A program made the translations under genes and the position numbers. The notes below the pieces were generated by a model. The model had not been told where the DNA came from. It did no database searches and saw nothing but the letters and a program-made list of their open reading frames with translations. From Pseudoalteromonas sp. H71 (GTDB lineage Bacteria; Pseudomonadota; Gammaproteobacteria; Enterobacterales; Alteromonadaceae), in assembly GCF_001468485.1 (NCBI RefSeq), contig NZ_LODI01000013.1:63550-127549 (forward strand): a stretch of 64,000 bases of DNA. Reading direction: 5' to 3'. Positions within the stretch are counted from its first letter, which is position 1; every line of letters starts with the position of its first letter. Below, piece after piece: positions 19,585 to 29,771 of this stretch.

Positions 19585-20901
19585 TTAAGCTTTATTACGA
19601 CGTAAACAAATTATTGCAATAGCGGTAAATGCTAAAATGAAACAGTAATAAGACGATGTAGAGACTTCCCATGGGCTAATTTTAAACGTAGCGCCAAGTA
19701 ATAGTGCTTGTGCTCCGTAAGGTAATGACCCTTGAGTTACACAGGCAAAAATATCAAGTAGGCTTGCAGAGCGTTTGCCACTAATTTGGCCATCGTCAGC
19801 TAACTTTTTAGCAATAGGTCCCGCCACAATAATTGAAACGGTATTATTGGCAATACAAACGTTACTTGTCATCACAAGGGCTGCAATACCAAGCTGGTCA
19901 GCTACTTTGCGGTGCCATTTTGCAATAACTTTGGTAATGGCTTGAATTTTTTGAGCAATAAAATCAAGTCCACCATTGATGCGAATAAACTCAGAAAGAC
20001 CACCAATAAACATAGAGAGTAAAAATATCTCCTGCATGTCGGTAAAGCCTTGATAAATGTCTTTTACAAAGCTTGAACCTTCGTAGCTACCGGTAAAGCC
20101 CATTAATGCAGCAAATATAATGCCGCTAAATAACACAACAAATACATTTAACCCTGCCACAGCTAAAACCAAAATAAAGGCATAAGGGAGTACTAACCAA
20201 ATGTCGTAATCTTGTGTCTCAACCACTTGTGCTGCTGGAGTAAGGTAAAATAATAAACCTATAGTAAGAACCGCAGCGGGTACCGCTATTTTGAGGTTTT
20301 CTTTAAATTTATCTTTCATTTCACAGCCTTGAGTACGCGTAGCTGCAATTGTGGTATCTGAAATAATTGACAAGTTATCGCCAAACATAGCACCAGATAC
20401 AATAGTACCGGCCATAAGCGCAGGGTCTATACCTGTTTTAATCGATACCGCATAAGCAATTGGGCCAATAGCACCAATAGTACCCATTGATGTGCCCATG
20501 GCAGTCGATACAACTGCGGCTATTAAAAATAAGCCAGGGAGTAGTAAAGCGGGCGGTATTAGTGATAAACCGGCATTAACAACTGCGTCAACACCACCTG
20601 TTGCACTTGCTACCGCAGAAAATGCACCAGCAAGCAGGTAAATTAAACACATAGTAATAATGTTGTTATGCCCAGCCCCTTTTATAAAGGTTTCGACACA
20701 CTGATTGACAGAGCCTTTATTAAGTATAAAGGCAAGCATGATGGCGGGTAATATTGCCACCGGTGCTGGAAGTTGATAAAAAGCATAATCAACCCCTTGA
20801 GATTGCAGGTATAAACCTGAACCTAAAAATAGGGCTACAAACGTTAATAGGGGTAGTAAAGAAAGTATTGCTTTATTTTTATTAAATGATGGCTGCATCA
20901 T
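19585..20901 (-). CDS. Na+/H+ antiporter, NhaC family
   Basis: About 438 residues with 10-12 membrane helices. Typical NhaC-superfamily stretches include AMGTSMGTIGAIGPIAYA and GAMFGDNLSIISDTTIAATRTQG, where the conserved aspartates in the membrane sit. It would exchange sodium for protons at the inner membrane, although some members exchange amino acids or organic acids. The reading frame reaches a TTG at 20916, but a GAGG ribosome site lies just ahead of the ATG pair at 20901, so that start is preferred. Confidence 0.88.
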   Translation of the reverse strand: MMQPSFNKNKAILSLLPLLTFVALFLGSGLYLQSQGVDYAFYQLPAPVAILPAIMLAFILNKGSVNQCVETFIKGAGHNNIITMCLIYLLAGAFSAVASATGGVDAVVNAGLSLIPPALLLPGLFLIAAVVSTAMGTSMGTIGAIGPIAYAVSIKTGIDPALMAGTIVSGAMFGDNLSIISDTTIAATRTQGCEMKDKFKENLKIAVPAAVLTIGLLFYLTPAAQVVETQDYDIWLVLPYAFILVLAVAGLNVFVVLFSGIIFAALMGFTGSYEGSSFVKDIYQGFTDMQEIFLLSMFIGGLSEFIRINGGLDFIAQKIQAITKVIAKWHRKVADQLGIAALVMTSNVCIANNTVSIIVAGPIAKKLADDGQISGKRSASLLDIFACVTQGSLPYGAQALLLGATFKISPWEVSTSSYYCFILAFTAIAIICLRRNKA

Positions 20902-21246
20902 AATCCTCGAAACCAATTAATTACCACAGCCAAAAATTCCTCTTTTAGCTGAATTTAGCAAGTCTAACTAGGTTGTTAAAAGCTAACAAATAGTAGAGCA
21001 ATGCAGCGCCCGCAAGCCAAAGACCAAATCGACGCGAAAGAGAAGTTTAAATGTATAGATGGCTAAAGTAAACTGGTATTGTTATTATTATTTTATTAAA
21101 GGCTTGACTGACTATTACATGACTTTTAGATAAAATCTACTAAGTAAGTTACTTTCAGTGATTGATGTTAATTCAGCAATATATACACTCAACATACATA
21201 AAACGATCGGTTTACGGTTTAAACAAAAATAGATTAAGGCATAGTG
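20902..21246. promoter_or_regulatory. Divergent intergenic region with the dapB promoter
   Basis: TTGACT (21104-21109) and TAGATA (21127-21132) with a 17-base spacer form a good sigma-70 promoter for dapB, about 110 bases before its ATG. Nothing gene-like is seen in the remainder. Confidence 0.65.
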
Positions 21247-22044
21247 ATGATTCGAATAGGTGTTTTTGGTGCTAACGGCAGAATGGGTTTAGCTTTATTG
21301 GAAGCCGCAACTATAAAAGAGCAAACACAACTAACAGGTGCCTATGTTCGCAGTGGGTCATCGCTAATTGGAGTTAATGTAAACCAAGTAAATAGTGCTG
21401 CCGATAAAAACGTCTGTTTTAGCGACGAAAACACACTCGAAAGTGTTGATGTTTTAATTGATTTTACCCTGCCAGAGGGTATGCGTAACCACTTAAAGCA
21501 TGCAGTTGAACAATCCCTTCCATTAGTTATTGGAACTACAGGCTTAACGACCGATGACATGGCATTATTAGAAAATGCTGCTAAACATATACCTATTGTG
21601 TTTGCTCGTAACTACAGTGTTGGCGTAAATGTGTTATTAAATTTAGTTAAAACGGCAGCCACAAAGTTTGGTGACGATTTAGATATTGAAATATTTGAAG
21701 CGCATCACCGTCATAAAATCGATGCGCCATCGGGCACCGCACTGGCAATTGGTGAGTCAATTGCAGATGCAAAAGGGTGGAACCACGAAGAGGTTGCTGT
21801 GTATGATCGAAGCCAAGTTGAAACTGAAAAATCTCAAAACGAAATTGGTTATTCAGTCCTAAGAGGAGGCGACATAGTAGGTGAACATACCGCATACTTT
21901 GCCACAATGGGGGAAAGGCTTGAATTAACGCACAAAGCAAGTTCAAGAATGACCTTTGCACTAGGTGCTGTAAGAGCTGCAGGCTGGTTGCAAAATAAAC
22001 CACCAGGACTTTATGACATGCAAGATGTGCTCGATTTAAAGTAG
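21247..22044 (+). CDS. dapB: 4-hydroxy-tetrahydrodipicolinate reductase
   Basis: DapB reduces 4-hydroxytetrahydrodipicolinate with NAD(P)H in lysine and diaminopimelate synthesis. The nucleotide-binding GANGRMG is at residues 7-13, the EAHHRHKIDAPSGTAL active-site block near residues 154-169, and the length of 265 residues is normal. An in-frame GTG at 21244 is possible, but ATG at 21247 with an AAGG site 7 bases upstream is better. It lies upstream of carAB, as in many gammaproteobacteria. Confidence 0.96.
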   Translation: MIRIGVFGANGRMGLALLEAATIKEQTQLTGAYVRSGSSLIGVNVNQVNSAADKNVCFSDENTLESVDVLIDFTLPEGMRNHLKHAVEQSLPLVIGTTGLTTDDMALLENAAKHIPIVFARNYSVGVNVLLNLVKTAATKFGDDLDIEIFEAHHRHKIDAPSGTALAIGESIADAKGWNHEEVAVYDRSQVETEKSQNEIGYSVLRGGDIVGEHTAYFATMGERLELTHKASSRMTFALGAVRAAGWLQNKPPGLYDMQDVLDLK

Positions 22045-22353
22045 TTTAGTATCTATTTTGGGTGTTTGGGTCTGATTTTAGCTAAAAGCACTTATTTATT
22101 ATGATTTACCAAATAATGTTAGACCTAAAACACAACATCATGTAGTATACAGCCAATTTGCCAAAAATTACTAAATGCGTGTTTCCAATTATACCCAAGT
22201 GGCTAGTAAAATCAGGGGTTCAGTGGGAATGATAAGAGTTTTAGGCAAGAAAAAATGTTGAAGATTTAGCGGTTATATCGGCCTCATTTAAGACTGCGTA
22301 AAACAATTTAATCTCATACAAAATCTGGTTTTTACGATCCCTCTGGGTATTGG
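22045..22353. other. Intergenic leader region before carA
   Basis: About 310 bases without a supported gene. The region probably contains the carAB promoter. I could not identify a convincing ArgR box pair or -10/-35 pair by eye. Confidence 0.4.
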
Positions 22354-22388
22354 CGGGGTGTTAGGCAATTTGCTTACTCCCGTTTTTT
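22354..22388 (+). terminator. Candidate transcription attenuator in the carA leader
   Basis: CGGG at 22354-22357 pairs with CCCG at 22379-22382. Inside it AGGCA pairs with TGCTT, and six T residues follow (22383-22388). The structure has small bulges. It ends only 18 bases before the carA start codon and 6 bases before its ribosome site, where a terminator would silence the operon unless an alternative fold formed. Confidence 0.4.
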
Positions 22389-22406
22389 ACTGTTAGGAGG
22401 TTTAAC

Positions 22407-23543
22407 TTGACTAAATCCGCTCTGTTAGTCCTAGAAGACGGCACAGTGTTTCGCGGTACTGCAATCGGCGCTGACGGCATGTCAGTCGGTGAAGTGGTAT
22501 TCAATACGTCTATGACTGGTTATCAAGAAATTTTGACTGACCCTTCGTACGCGGAACAAATCGTAACTTTGACGTACCCACATATCGGTAATACGGGTAC
22601 CAACAGCGAAGACGAAGAAGCGAATCAAATTTGGGCTAAAGGCCTAGTGATCCGTGATTTGCCACTGCTAGCAAGTAACTTTCGTAACGAGCAATCGTTA
22701 GATGATTACTTGAAAGAACGTAATATCTTAGGTATTGCGGACATCGACACCCGAAAGCTAACACGCATTTTGCGCGATAAAGGCGCTCAAAATGGCTGTA
22801 TTATTGCAGGTGACGAACTAGACGAACAAAAAGCGCTTCAAGCTGCGCAAGCCTTCCCAGGCTTAAAAGGCATGGATTTAGCAAAAGTTGTCTCAACCAA
22901 GGAAAATTTTGAGTGGCGCGAATCAAGCTGGACATTAGGCGAGGGATTTAAAACCTTAGATACCGCCGATGAAAAGTTTCATGTTGTAGCCTACGACTTC
23001 GGTGTTAAGCGTAATATATTACGTATGCTTGTTGACCGTGGTTGTAAACTTACCGTAGTACCTGCACAAACCAGTGCTGCTGATGTACTTGCATTAAACC
23101 CCGATGGTATTTTCTTATCTAATGGCCCTGGCGATCCTGAGCCGTGTACCTATGCTATTGATGCTATCAAATCATTTTTAGAAACCGACACCCCCATTTT
23201 TGGTATTTGTTTGGGTCATCAGTTATTAGCGCTTGCGTCGGGTGCTAAAACAGAAAAAATGAAATTTGGCCACCATGGTGGTAACCACCCAGTTAAAGAT
23301 CTTGACCGCGATGTTGTGATGATTACAGCACAAAATCATGGTTTTGCTGCTCAAGAATCAAGCTTGCCAAGCACGCTTCGTGCAACACACAAGTCATTGT
23401 TTGACGGCACGCTGCAAGGTATTCATCGTACAGATAAGCCCGCATTTAGTTTTCAGGGTCACCCTGAGGCAAGTCCAGGTCCGCACGATGCAGCCCCATT
23501 ATTTGATCACTTCATCGATTTGATGCAAGCGCGTAAACACTAA
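22407..23543 (+). CDS. carA: Carbamoyl-phosphate synthase small subunit
   Basis: CarA is the glutaminase subunit, supplying ammonia to CarB for arginine and pyrimidine synthesis. The 378-residue protein has the N-terminal CPSase domain ([22 protein letters not shown]) and a class I amidotransferase domain whose nucleophile is the cysteine of GICLGHQ, near residue 268; the histidine of [13 protein letters not shown] completes the triad. It starts with TTG at 22407. The perfect AGGAGG 8 bases upstream and the absence of a nearby ATG decide this start. Confidence 0.97.
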   Translation: MTKSALLVLEDGTVFRGTAIGADGMSVGEVVFNTSMTGYQEILTDPSYAEQIVTLTYPHIGNTGTNSEDEEANQIWAKGLVIRDLPLLASNFRNEQSLDDYLKERNILGIADIDTRKLTRILRDKGAQNGCIIAGDELDEQKALQAAQAFPGLKGMDLAKVVSTKENFEWRESSWTLGEGFKTLDTADEKFHVVAYDFGVKRNILRMLVDRGCKLTVVPAQTSAADVLALNPDGIFLSNGPGDPEPCTYAIDAIKSFLETDTPIFGICLGHQLLALASGAKTEKMKFGHHGGNHPVKDLDRDVVMITAQNHGFAAQESSLPSTLRATHKSLFDGTLQGIHRTDKPAFSFQGHPEASPGPHDAAPLFDHFIDLMQARKH

Positions 23544-23559
23544 TTTAACTGGAGTAATA

Positions 23560-26500
23560 ATGCCAAAACGTACCGATATAAAAAGCATTCTTATCTTAGG
23601 CGCAGGCCCAATTGTTATTGGTCAAGCTTGTGAATTTGACTACTCTGGTGCACAAGCGTGTAAAGCACTCAGAGAAGAAGGCTATAGAGTTATACTCGTT
23701 AACTCAAACCCAGCAACGATTATGACCGACCCAGAAATGGCGGATGCAACATACATCGAACCAATTCATTGGGAAGTAGTAGAAAAAATCATCGAAAAAG
23801 AAAAGCCAGATGCAGTCCTGCCCACAATGGGTGGTCAAACAGCATTAAACTGTGCACTTGATTTAGACAAGCACGGTGTATTGGCTAAGCATGGCGTTGA
23901 GCTAATTGGTGCAACGGCTGATGCAATAGACAAAGCCGAAAACCGTGAACGCTTTGACACTGCAATGAAAAACATTGGTCTTGAATGTCCTCGCGCTGAA
24001 ATTGCTCATTCAATGGAAGAAGCTAAAGATACAATGAGCCGCATAGGCTTACCGTGTATCATTCGTCCTTCTTTCACCATGGGTGGCACCGGTGGCGGTG
24101 TTGCTTACAACATGGAAGAGTTTGAAGAAATATGTGAGCGCGGTTTAGATTTATCGCCTACTAACGAATTACTAATTGATGAATCACTGATTGGTTGGAA
24201 AGAGTACGAAACAGAAGTTGTTCGTGACAAAAAAGACAACTGTATCATTGTGTGTACTATTGAAAACTTTGACCCTATGGGCGTGCATACAGGCGACTCA
24301 ATCACAGTTGCGCCAGCACAAACATTAACCGACAAAGAATACCAAATTATGCGTAATGCCTCAATGGCAGTACTGCGTGAAATAGGTGTTGAAACCGGTG
24401 GTTCTAACGTACAGTTTGGTATAAATCCAAAAGACGGCCGTATGGTCATCATTGAAATGAACCCACGTGTATCTCGCTCATCTGCACTAGCCTCTAAAGC
24501 AACGGGTTTCCCAATTGCTAAAATTGCAGCAAAACTGGCTGTAGGTTACACGCTTGACGAACTTCAAAATGATATTACGGGCGGAAAAACACCAGCGTCT
24601 TTTGAACCGTCAATCGATTACGTTGTTACCAAAATACCTCGTTTTAACTTTGAAAAATTTGCCGGTGCTAACGACCGTTTAACCACGCAAATGAAATCAG
24701 TGGGCGAAGTAATGGCAATTGGTCGTAACCAGCAAGAGTCATTACATAAAGCATTACGTGGCCTTGAAGTAGGCGCAACAGGTTTTAACCCAATAGTTGC
24801 CCTTGACGACCCGAAAGCGAAAGAAAAAATCATCCGTGAATTACGTGAGCCAGGTGCTGAGCGTATTTGGTACATTGCCGATGCAATGCGCCACGGTATG
24901 AGCGTTGAAGATGTTTATGAGCTAACTAAAGTTAACCGCTGGTTCTTAGTTCAAATTGAAGACATTTTAAAAGATGAGGCAAAAATTGCTGAAGGCGGAA
25001 TGGCTGGTCTTAATGCAGATTTTTTACGCAAGCTTAAACGTAAAGGGTTTGCTGATCCACGCATTGCTGAAATTGCAGGTGTATCTGAAGCCGAAATTCG
25101 TAAAAAACGTCATCAACTAAACATTGTGCCAGTGTACAAACGTGTAGATACGTGTGCAGCAGAATTTAGCTCAGACACTGCTTACATGTATTCATCGTAC
25201 GATGAAGAGTGTGAAGCAAACCCAACAGACAAAGATAAAATCATGGTTATTGGTGGCGGTCCTAACCGTATCGGCCAAGGTATTGAATTTGATTACTGTT
25301 GTGTACATGCAGCGCTTGCACTTCGTGACGACGGCTACGAGACCATCATGGTTAACTGTAACCCTGAAACGGTTTCTACCGATTACGATACGTCTGATCG
25401 ACTTTATTTTGAACCAATTACCCTTGAAGACGTACTTGAAATTGTACGTGTTGAAAAACCAAAGGGTGTTATTGTTCAGTACGGTGGGCAAACGCCACTT
25501 AAATTAGCGCGTGAGCTTGAGGCGAATGGTGTGCCAGTGATTGGTACTTCGCCAGATGCAATTGACCGTGCAGAAGACCGTGAGCGTTTTCAGCAACTTG
25601 TTGAGCGTTTAGATTTACTGCAGCCGGAAAACGCAACGGTTACATCAACTGAAGAAGCTATTTTAAAATCAGCTGAAATTGGTTTCCCGCTGGTTGTTCG
25701 CCCATCATACGTATTAGGTGGCCGTGCAATGGAAATTGTATACGACGAAGACGATTTACGTCGTTACATGACTGAAGCAGTTCAAGCCTCAAACGAAGCG
25801 CCTGTTCTGTTAGACCATTTCCTAGATAACGCTATAGAAGTTGACGTTGATGCAATTTGTGACGGCGAGCAAGTAATCATTGGCGGTATTATGGAGCACA
25901 TTGAGCAAGCCGGTGTTCACTCTGGTGACTCTGCCTGTTCATTACCAGCACATTCTTTATCGCAAGAAGTGCAAGACGTTATGCGCAAGCAAGTAACCGA
26001 TATGGCACTTGAACTAGGTGTTGTGGGCTTGATGAATACACAGTTTGCAGTAAAAGATGACAAAGTGTATTTAATTGAAGTTAACCCTCGTGCTGCACGT
26101 ACGGTGCCATTTGTATCTAAAGCTACCGGCGTTGCGCTTGCAAAAGTAGCTGCACGTTGTATGGCGGGTCAATCTTTAGCAAGCCAAGGCATTACTAAAG
26201 AAATTATCCCACCTTATTACAGCGTTAAAGAAGTGGTTTTACCATTTGCTAAGTTCCAAGGTGTAGACCCTATACGTGGCCCAGAAATGCGCTCAACAGG
26301 TGAAGTAATGGGTGTTGGTGATACTTTCGCCGAAGCATTCGCAAAAGCACAATTAGGTGCAAGCAATACTTTACCACGCGGTGGTCGCGCGTTATTATCT
26401 GTTCGTAATAGCGATAAGCCACGTATTGTTGAATTAGCTAAAATCATGACTGAGTTAGGTTTTGAATTAGATGCAACAGGTGGTACAGCCAAAGCGCTTG

Positions 26501-26778
26501 AAGAAGCGGGTATTAACGTTCGCCGCGTAAACAAAGTTTACGAAGGTCGTCCACATATTCTTGATTACATTAAGAATAAAGAATACAGCTATATCGTTAA
26601 TACCACCGAAGGTCGCCAAGCGATCGAAGATTCGAAGGTGTTACGTCGTGGTGCATTGCAAAATAAAACCAACTATACGACTACCTTGAACGCGGCATTC
26701 GCTAACTGTACTGCTAACAAAGCAGATGACCGCAGTAAAGTGGCGTCAGTTCAAGAGCTACACCTGCGATTGAACTAA
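23560..26778 (+). CDS. carB: Carbamoyl-phosphate synthase large subunit
   Basis: CarB makes carbamoyl phosphate from bicarbonate, two ATP and ammonia delivered by CarA. The 1072-residue protein has the usual duplicated ATP-grasp halves: the first begins at residue 1 with [20 protein letters not shown], the second with [19 protein letters not shown] near residue 559. The C-terminal MGS-like regulatory domain starts near residue 935. Length equals the family norm. It follows carA by 16 bases with a GGAG ribosome site and is certainly co-transcribed. Confidence 0.98.
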   Translation: MPKRTDIKSILILGAGPIVIGQACEFDYSGAQACKALREEGYRVILVNSNPATIMTDPEMADATYIEPIHWEVVEKIIEKEKPDAVLPTMGGQTALNCALDLDKHGVLAKHGVELIGATADAIDKAENRERFDTAMKNIGLECPRAEIAHSMEEAKDTMSRIGLPCIIRPSFTMGGTGGGVAYNMEEFEEICERGLDLSPTNELLIDESLIGWKEYETEVVRDKKDNCIIVCTIENFDPMGVHTGDSITVAPAQTLTDKEYQIMRNASMAVLREIGVETGGSNVQFGINPKDGRMVIIEMNPRVSRSSALASKATGFPIAKIAAKLAVGYTLDELQNDITGGKTPASFEPSIDYVVTKIPRFNFEKFAGANDRLTTQMKSVGEVMAIGRNQQESLHKALRGLEVGATGFNPIVALDDPKAKEKIIRELREPGAERIWYIADAMRHGMSVEDVYELTKVNRWFLVQIEDILKDEAKIAEGGMAGLNADFLRKLKRKGFADPRIAEIAGVSEAEIRKKRHQLNIVPVYKRVDTCAAEFSSDTAYMYSSYDEECEANPTDKDKIMVIGGGPNRIGQGIEFDYCCVHAALALRDDGYETIMVNCNPETVSTDYDTSDRLYFEPITLEDVLEIVRVEKPKGVIVQYGGQTPLKLARELEANGVPVIGTSPDAIDRAEDRERFQQLVERLDLLQPENATVTSTEEAILKSAEIGFPLVVRPSYVLGGRAMEIVYDEDDLRRYMTEAVQASNEAPVLLDHFLDNAIEVDVDAICDGEQVIIGGIMEHIEQAGVHSGDSACSLPAHSLSQEVQDVMRKQVTDMALELGVVGLMNTQFAVKDDKVYLIEVNPRAARTVPFVSKATGVALAKVAARCMAGQSLASQGITKEIIPPYYSVKEVVLPFAKFQGVDPIRGPEMRSTGEVMGVGDTFAEAFAKAQLGASNTLPRGGRALLSVRNSDKPRIVELAKIMTELGFELDATGGTAKALEEAGINVRRVNKVYEGRPHILDYIKNKEYSYIVNTTEGRQAIEDSKVLRRGALQNKTNYTTTLNAAFANCTANKADDRSKVASVQELHLRLN

Positions 26779-26786
26779 GGAAATGT

Positions 26787-26810
26787 ACCAAGGCCTAATT
26801 AGGCCTTGGT
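26787..26810. repeat. Perfect 24-bp palindrome between carB and greA
   Basis: ACCAAGGCCTAATTAGGCCTTGGT is perfectly self-complementary and lies 9 bases after the carB stop. No T tract follows, so it is a weak terminator at best. It may be a transcript-processing hairpin or a protein-binding site. Confidence 0.6.
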
Positions 26811-26825
26811 GTTAAGTGAGAAAAT

Positions 26826-27302
26826 ATGCAAACAATTCCGATGACAGTTCGTGGCGCAGATTTACTGCGTAAAGAGCTTAACGAATTAAAAACAGTTACC
26901 CGTCCTAAAATTATCGCTGATATCGCTGATGCGCGTGAACACGGTGACTTAAAAGAAAACGCTGAGTACCACGCTGCGCGTGAGCAACAGGGTTTTTGTG
27001 AAGGTCGAATTCAAGAAATTGAAGCTAAACTTTCAAATGTTCAAATAATCGACGTAACTAAAATGCCTAACACAGGTAAGGTTATTTTTGGTACCACAGT
27101 AACTATTGTTAATGTAGAAACTGATGCCGAAGTTAAATACCAAATAGTTGGCGATGATGAGGCAGATATTAAAAATAACTTAATTTCTGTTAACTCACCT
27201 ATAGCCCGTGGTTTGATTGGTAAGCAAATGGATGATGCAGTTACCATTAAAACACCAAAGGGCGACGTTGAATACGAAATCATTGAAGTTGAGTACCTTT
27301 AA
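26826..27302 (+). CDS. greA: Transcription elongation factor GreA
   Basis: GreA rescues backtracked RNA polymerase by stimulating transcript cleavage. The 158-residue protein has the N-terminal coiled-coil hairpin with the [20 protein letters not shown] tip sequence (near residues 34-53), whose acidic residues act in the polymerase channel, and a C-terminal FKBP-like domain ([11 protein letters not shown]). It lies 47 bases after carB, the common order in this group, and ends at a good terminator. Confidence 0.97.
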   Translation: MQTIPMTVRGADLLRKELNELKTVTRPKIIADIADAREHGDLKENAEYHAAREQQGFCEGRIQEIEAKLSNVQIIDVTKMPNTGKVIFGTTVTIVNVETDAEVKYQIVGDDEADIKNNLISVNSPIARGLIGKQMDDAVTIKTPKGDVEYEIIEVEYL

Positions 27303-27327
27303 TATATCCTCACTTTAGCGTTACATA

Positions 27328-27356
27328 AAAACCGATGTTAATACATCGGTTTTTTT
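27328..27356 (+). terminator. Terminator after greA
   Basis: A 10-bp stem (AAAACCGATG / CATCGGTTTT) with a six-base loop and trailing T residues, 25 bases after the stop. Confidence 0.9.
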
Positions 27357-27433
27357 ATGCCTTTAATAATCTCGACTTTGTCTACTTTATTGGGTACGTT
27401 AGGTTGACTACATCCTAATAATTGAGAGTACTG

Positions 27434-28477
27434 ATGTCCTTAATTAATTTTCCTGAGCCACTTAAGCCGAATGATAATATTGCAATTTGTGCGTTTTCGT
27501 CAGGAGTTGATAAACACTTTCAAACACGATTAGATACGGTGCTAAATGGTTTAAAAGCGCAAGGGTATAAAGTCATCGAAGGTGACAGTGTAAGGCAAAA
27601 TATCAGCGCTAAAGAGCGAGCTTTAGAGCTAATGCAATTTCTCATTGACGATAATATTGCTGCAATAATGCCGCCATGGGGTGGAGAGCTTGCCCTAGAC
27701 GTTTTGCAATATATTGACTTTAACATAGTGAAAACGGCTAAACCCAAGTGGTTAGTGGGGTTCTCTGATGTTAGTACATTAGCGTGTGTGCTCACTTCTC
27801 GTTGTGGTTGGGCAACTCTTCATACTGCTAACTTAATGCAGCTACATCCACATGAAACTGAGTACAATTGTATAAATACTTTTCACACTTTAGGGCTCAC
27901 TAAAGGCGATCAATTTGAACAAGTCCCTTCAACATCATACCAAACTAAATTAATTGATTATGCAAGCGAACCGAATGCGTTGTTCGAACTTACTGAGCCT
28001 TCGCAATGGCAATGTTTAAATTACAAAGATGCACGTAAATTAGAAATAACGGGCCGACTTTTTGGTGGTTGCTTAGATACGCTCAGTTTACTGCTTGGCT
28101 CTCCATACCTTGATTTACATCGCTTTAAACAAGAGTATGCACCCGAAGGCCTTGTGCTCTTCCTTGAAAATGCAGAGTTAAGTCCAACAGCCGTAGCGCG
28201 TAGTCTCATTGCATTAAAATTAAATGGCGTACTCACTGATGTAAACGGTATTATACTTGGCCGCAGTGCCGTTATTAATAGCCCACACAAGCAGATTGAT
28301 TATTACCAAGCAATACAATTAGCACTTGGTAAATGTATATTCCCAGTTCTGTTTGATGCCGATATAGGGCATATAGCACCTAACCTTAACTTAATTAATG
28401 GGGCACGCTGTACAATTAATGCAGAGATAAATGAAGGCAAAGTGATTGAGGCATCGCTAAGCACTAAGCTGTGTTAA
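27434..28477 (+). CDS. S66 family serine carboxypeptidase (LD-carboxypeptidase or MccF-like)
   Basis: About 347 residues. The nucleophile is Ser111 in WLVGFSDVST, with the conserved glutamate in LFLENAE and the histidine in ADIGHIAPN forming the family's Ser-Glu-His triad. S66 members are either LdcA, which trims murein tetrapeptides in recycling, or MccF, which cleaves aspartyl-adenylate antibiotics. The 347-residue length is closer to MccF-like proteins than to LdcA (about 305), so I leave the symbol blank. The upstream in-frame TTG at 27422 is less likely than ATG 27434. Confidence 0.85.
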   Translation: MSLINFPEPLKPNDNIAICAFSSGVDKHFQTRLDTVLNGLKAQGYKVIEGDSVRQNISAKERALELMQFLIDDNIAAIMPPWGGELALDVLQYIDFNIVKTAKPKWLVGFSDVSTLACVLTSRCGWATLHTANLMQLHPHETEYNCINTFHTLGLTKGDQFEQVPSTSYQTKLIDYASEPNALFELTEPSQWQCLNYKDARKLEITGRLFGGCLDTLSLLLGSPYLDLHRFKQEYAPEGLVLFLENAELSPTAVARSLIALKLNGVLTDVNGIILGRSAVINSPHKQIDYYQAIQLALGKCIFPVLFDADIGHIAPNLNLINGARCTINAEINEGKVIEASLSTKLC

Positions 28478-28601
28478 TTATAACGTCGCTCTTATGGATG
28501 GCTAATTATATAAAAAGTAATGGATAAATTAAGCTCTTTAATTTACCTTACTTAATCATTAGCTTTTATACGTATTGTGTATTTGAAAAGGAATCGTTAA
28601 G

Positions 28602-29051
28602 TTGAAAATTACGGACGCTCATTATAAAAATGGCTTTGCTTTTATTGCCGTTGTTATGTTTATCGCTTTTTTTATAATTTGGTATGTAAACAAAGAAATT
28701 GAAGCTGCTTTTTTGCTTTTATTTTTTGCATGCTTATCGTTTAGGTATCGATTTACCGATGAATATAAAGCTAAACATTCCCCACATAATCTTATCAAGA
28801 GAAGCGCCGACACAATAAAAATCTCAAAGCCAAAGTGGAGTCACTTTAAGTTTTTATCTGGTCAAGAGTCGATCGAAGTTAAGCGAATTTCTATTGTTAA
28901 TATAAGTGATAATTGGTTATCAATAATTATTGACGGAAACGGTAAAGGTTACGATTTTCAGCTTTTAGGCTCAAAAGAAGAAATAGATCAACAATTCAAC
29001 TCACTGCTAAATTCAGATGAAAAAGAGAACATTGATATCAACTATGTGTAA
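28602..29051 (+). CDS. Small membrane protein, unknown function
   Basis: The 149-residue protein starts with TTG at 28602, preceded by AAAGGA. Two adjacent hydrophobic segments (residues 12-29 and 33-46) are followed by a basic loop and a soluble beta-rich part (about residues 80-130) that looks like a small PH-like or YcxB-like domain. I do not recognise the family with confidence. It stands between the S66 gene and a VOC gene, with its own apparent leader. Confidence 0.6.
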   Translation: MKITDAHYKNGFAFIAVVMFIAFFIIWYVNKEIEAAFLLLFFACLSFRYRFTDEYKAKHSPHNLIKRSADTIKISKPKWSHFKFLSGQESIEVKRISIVNISDNWLSIIIDGNGKGYDFQLLGSKEEIDQQFNSLLNSDEKENIDINYV

Positions 29052-29414
29052 TTTATTGAGCGATGTGTGCAGCCGAGCGGGCGAAGCAATAACCGAGCGA
29101 TGCTTTCGCCTTTACTCGCGTTATTTAGTCCAAAAGGGTTAACTACCCTAGAGCAATCTAAATGGCGCCGCATGTTTGGCTATTATGCTGCATTATTACT
29201 TATTTATGATAATTAACAGCATAGATCCTGCCTTAGTTAAACCCCAAATAAATTGCTCTAACTTAAATCGCTAAAAATCTATGCGCACTAGTTTTAGTGG
29301 GCTTGAGTAACGTTTATTTGATGACGATTGCCCAGAAAAATGAGAATCTAATTAAAGTCGCTTTCAAAAATAAGTTAATAAGCCCTGCTGCACCTAAATA
29401 ACAACAGGATAACA
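29052..29414. other. Intergenic region, one weak small ORF
   Basis: About 360 bases with no strong gene. An ORF of 38 codons (29100-29216) would encode a peptide with a C-terminal hydrophobic stretch, but it has no proper ribosome site. It may be a gene remnant. Confidence 0.35.
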
Positions 29415-29759
29415 ATGAAAATAGATGATATTAGAGTGTTTGTTCCGTGTAAAAACTATCAACAATCGTGTGCATTTTATCAGGCGCTAGGCTTTAATGT
29501 TGAGCCGGCGTCAGCTGATTTAAGTATTGCCACATCAGGTGAATGCTGCATCTTTTTACAGCGTTACTACAACCAAGAATTTGCTGAAAATTTAATGCTT
29601 CAAGTGTGCGTATTAAACATAAACGAAGCTTTTAACACTATTAGTAAGTTAACTCACTTTGATATTCGCTTTGAAGGAATAAAACAAGAGCCGTGGGGTA
29701 AAGTAATTTATTTATGGGGACCTTCGGGCGAGCTTTTGCACATAACTGAATTTAATTAA
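29415..29759 (+). CDS. VOC superfamily (glyoxalase/bleomycin-resistance fold) protein
   Basis: A 114-residue protein with two beta-alpha-beta-beta-beta modules. The first module (DIRVFVPCKNYQQSCAFYQALGF) and the end (LWGPSGELLHITEF) are typical of VOC proteins. His and Glu near the C-terminus could be metal ligands, but the usual first-module ligand is not obvious, so catalysis is uncertain. An AGGA ribosome site lies 6 bases upstream. The lipoprotein gene follows after 12 bases, which suggests a two-gene operon. Confidence 0.8.
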   Translation: MKIDDIRVFVPCKNYQQSCAFYQALGFNVEPASADLSIATSGECCIFLQRYYNQEFAENLMLQVCVLNINEAFNTISKLTHFDIRFEGIKQEPWGKVIYLWGPSGELLHITEFN

Positions 29760-29771
29760 AAAGGAATAATA

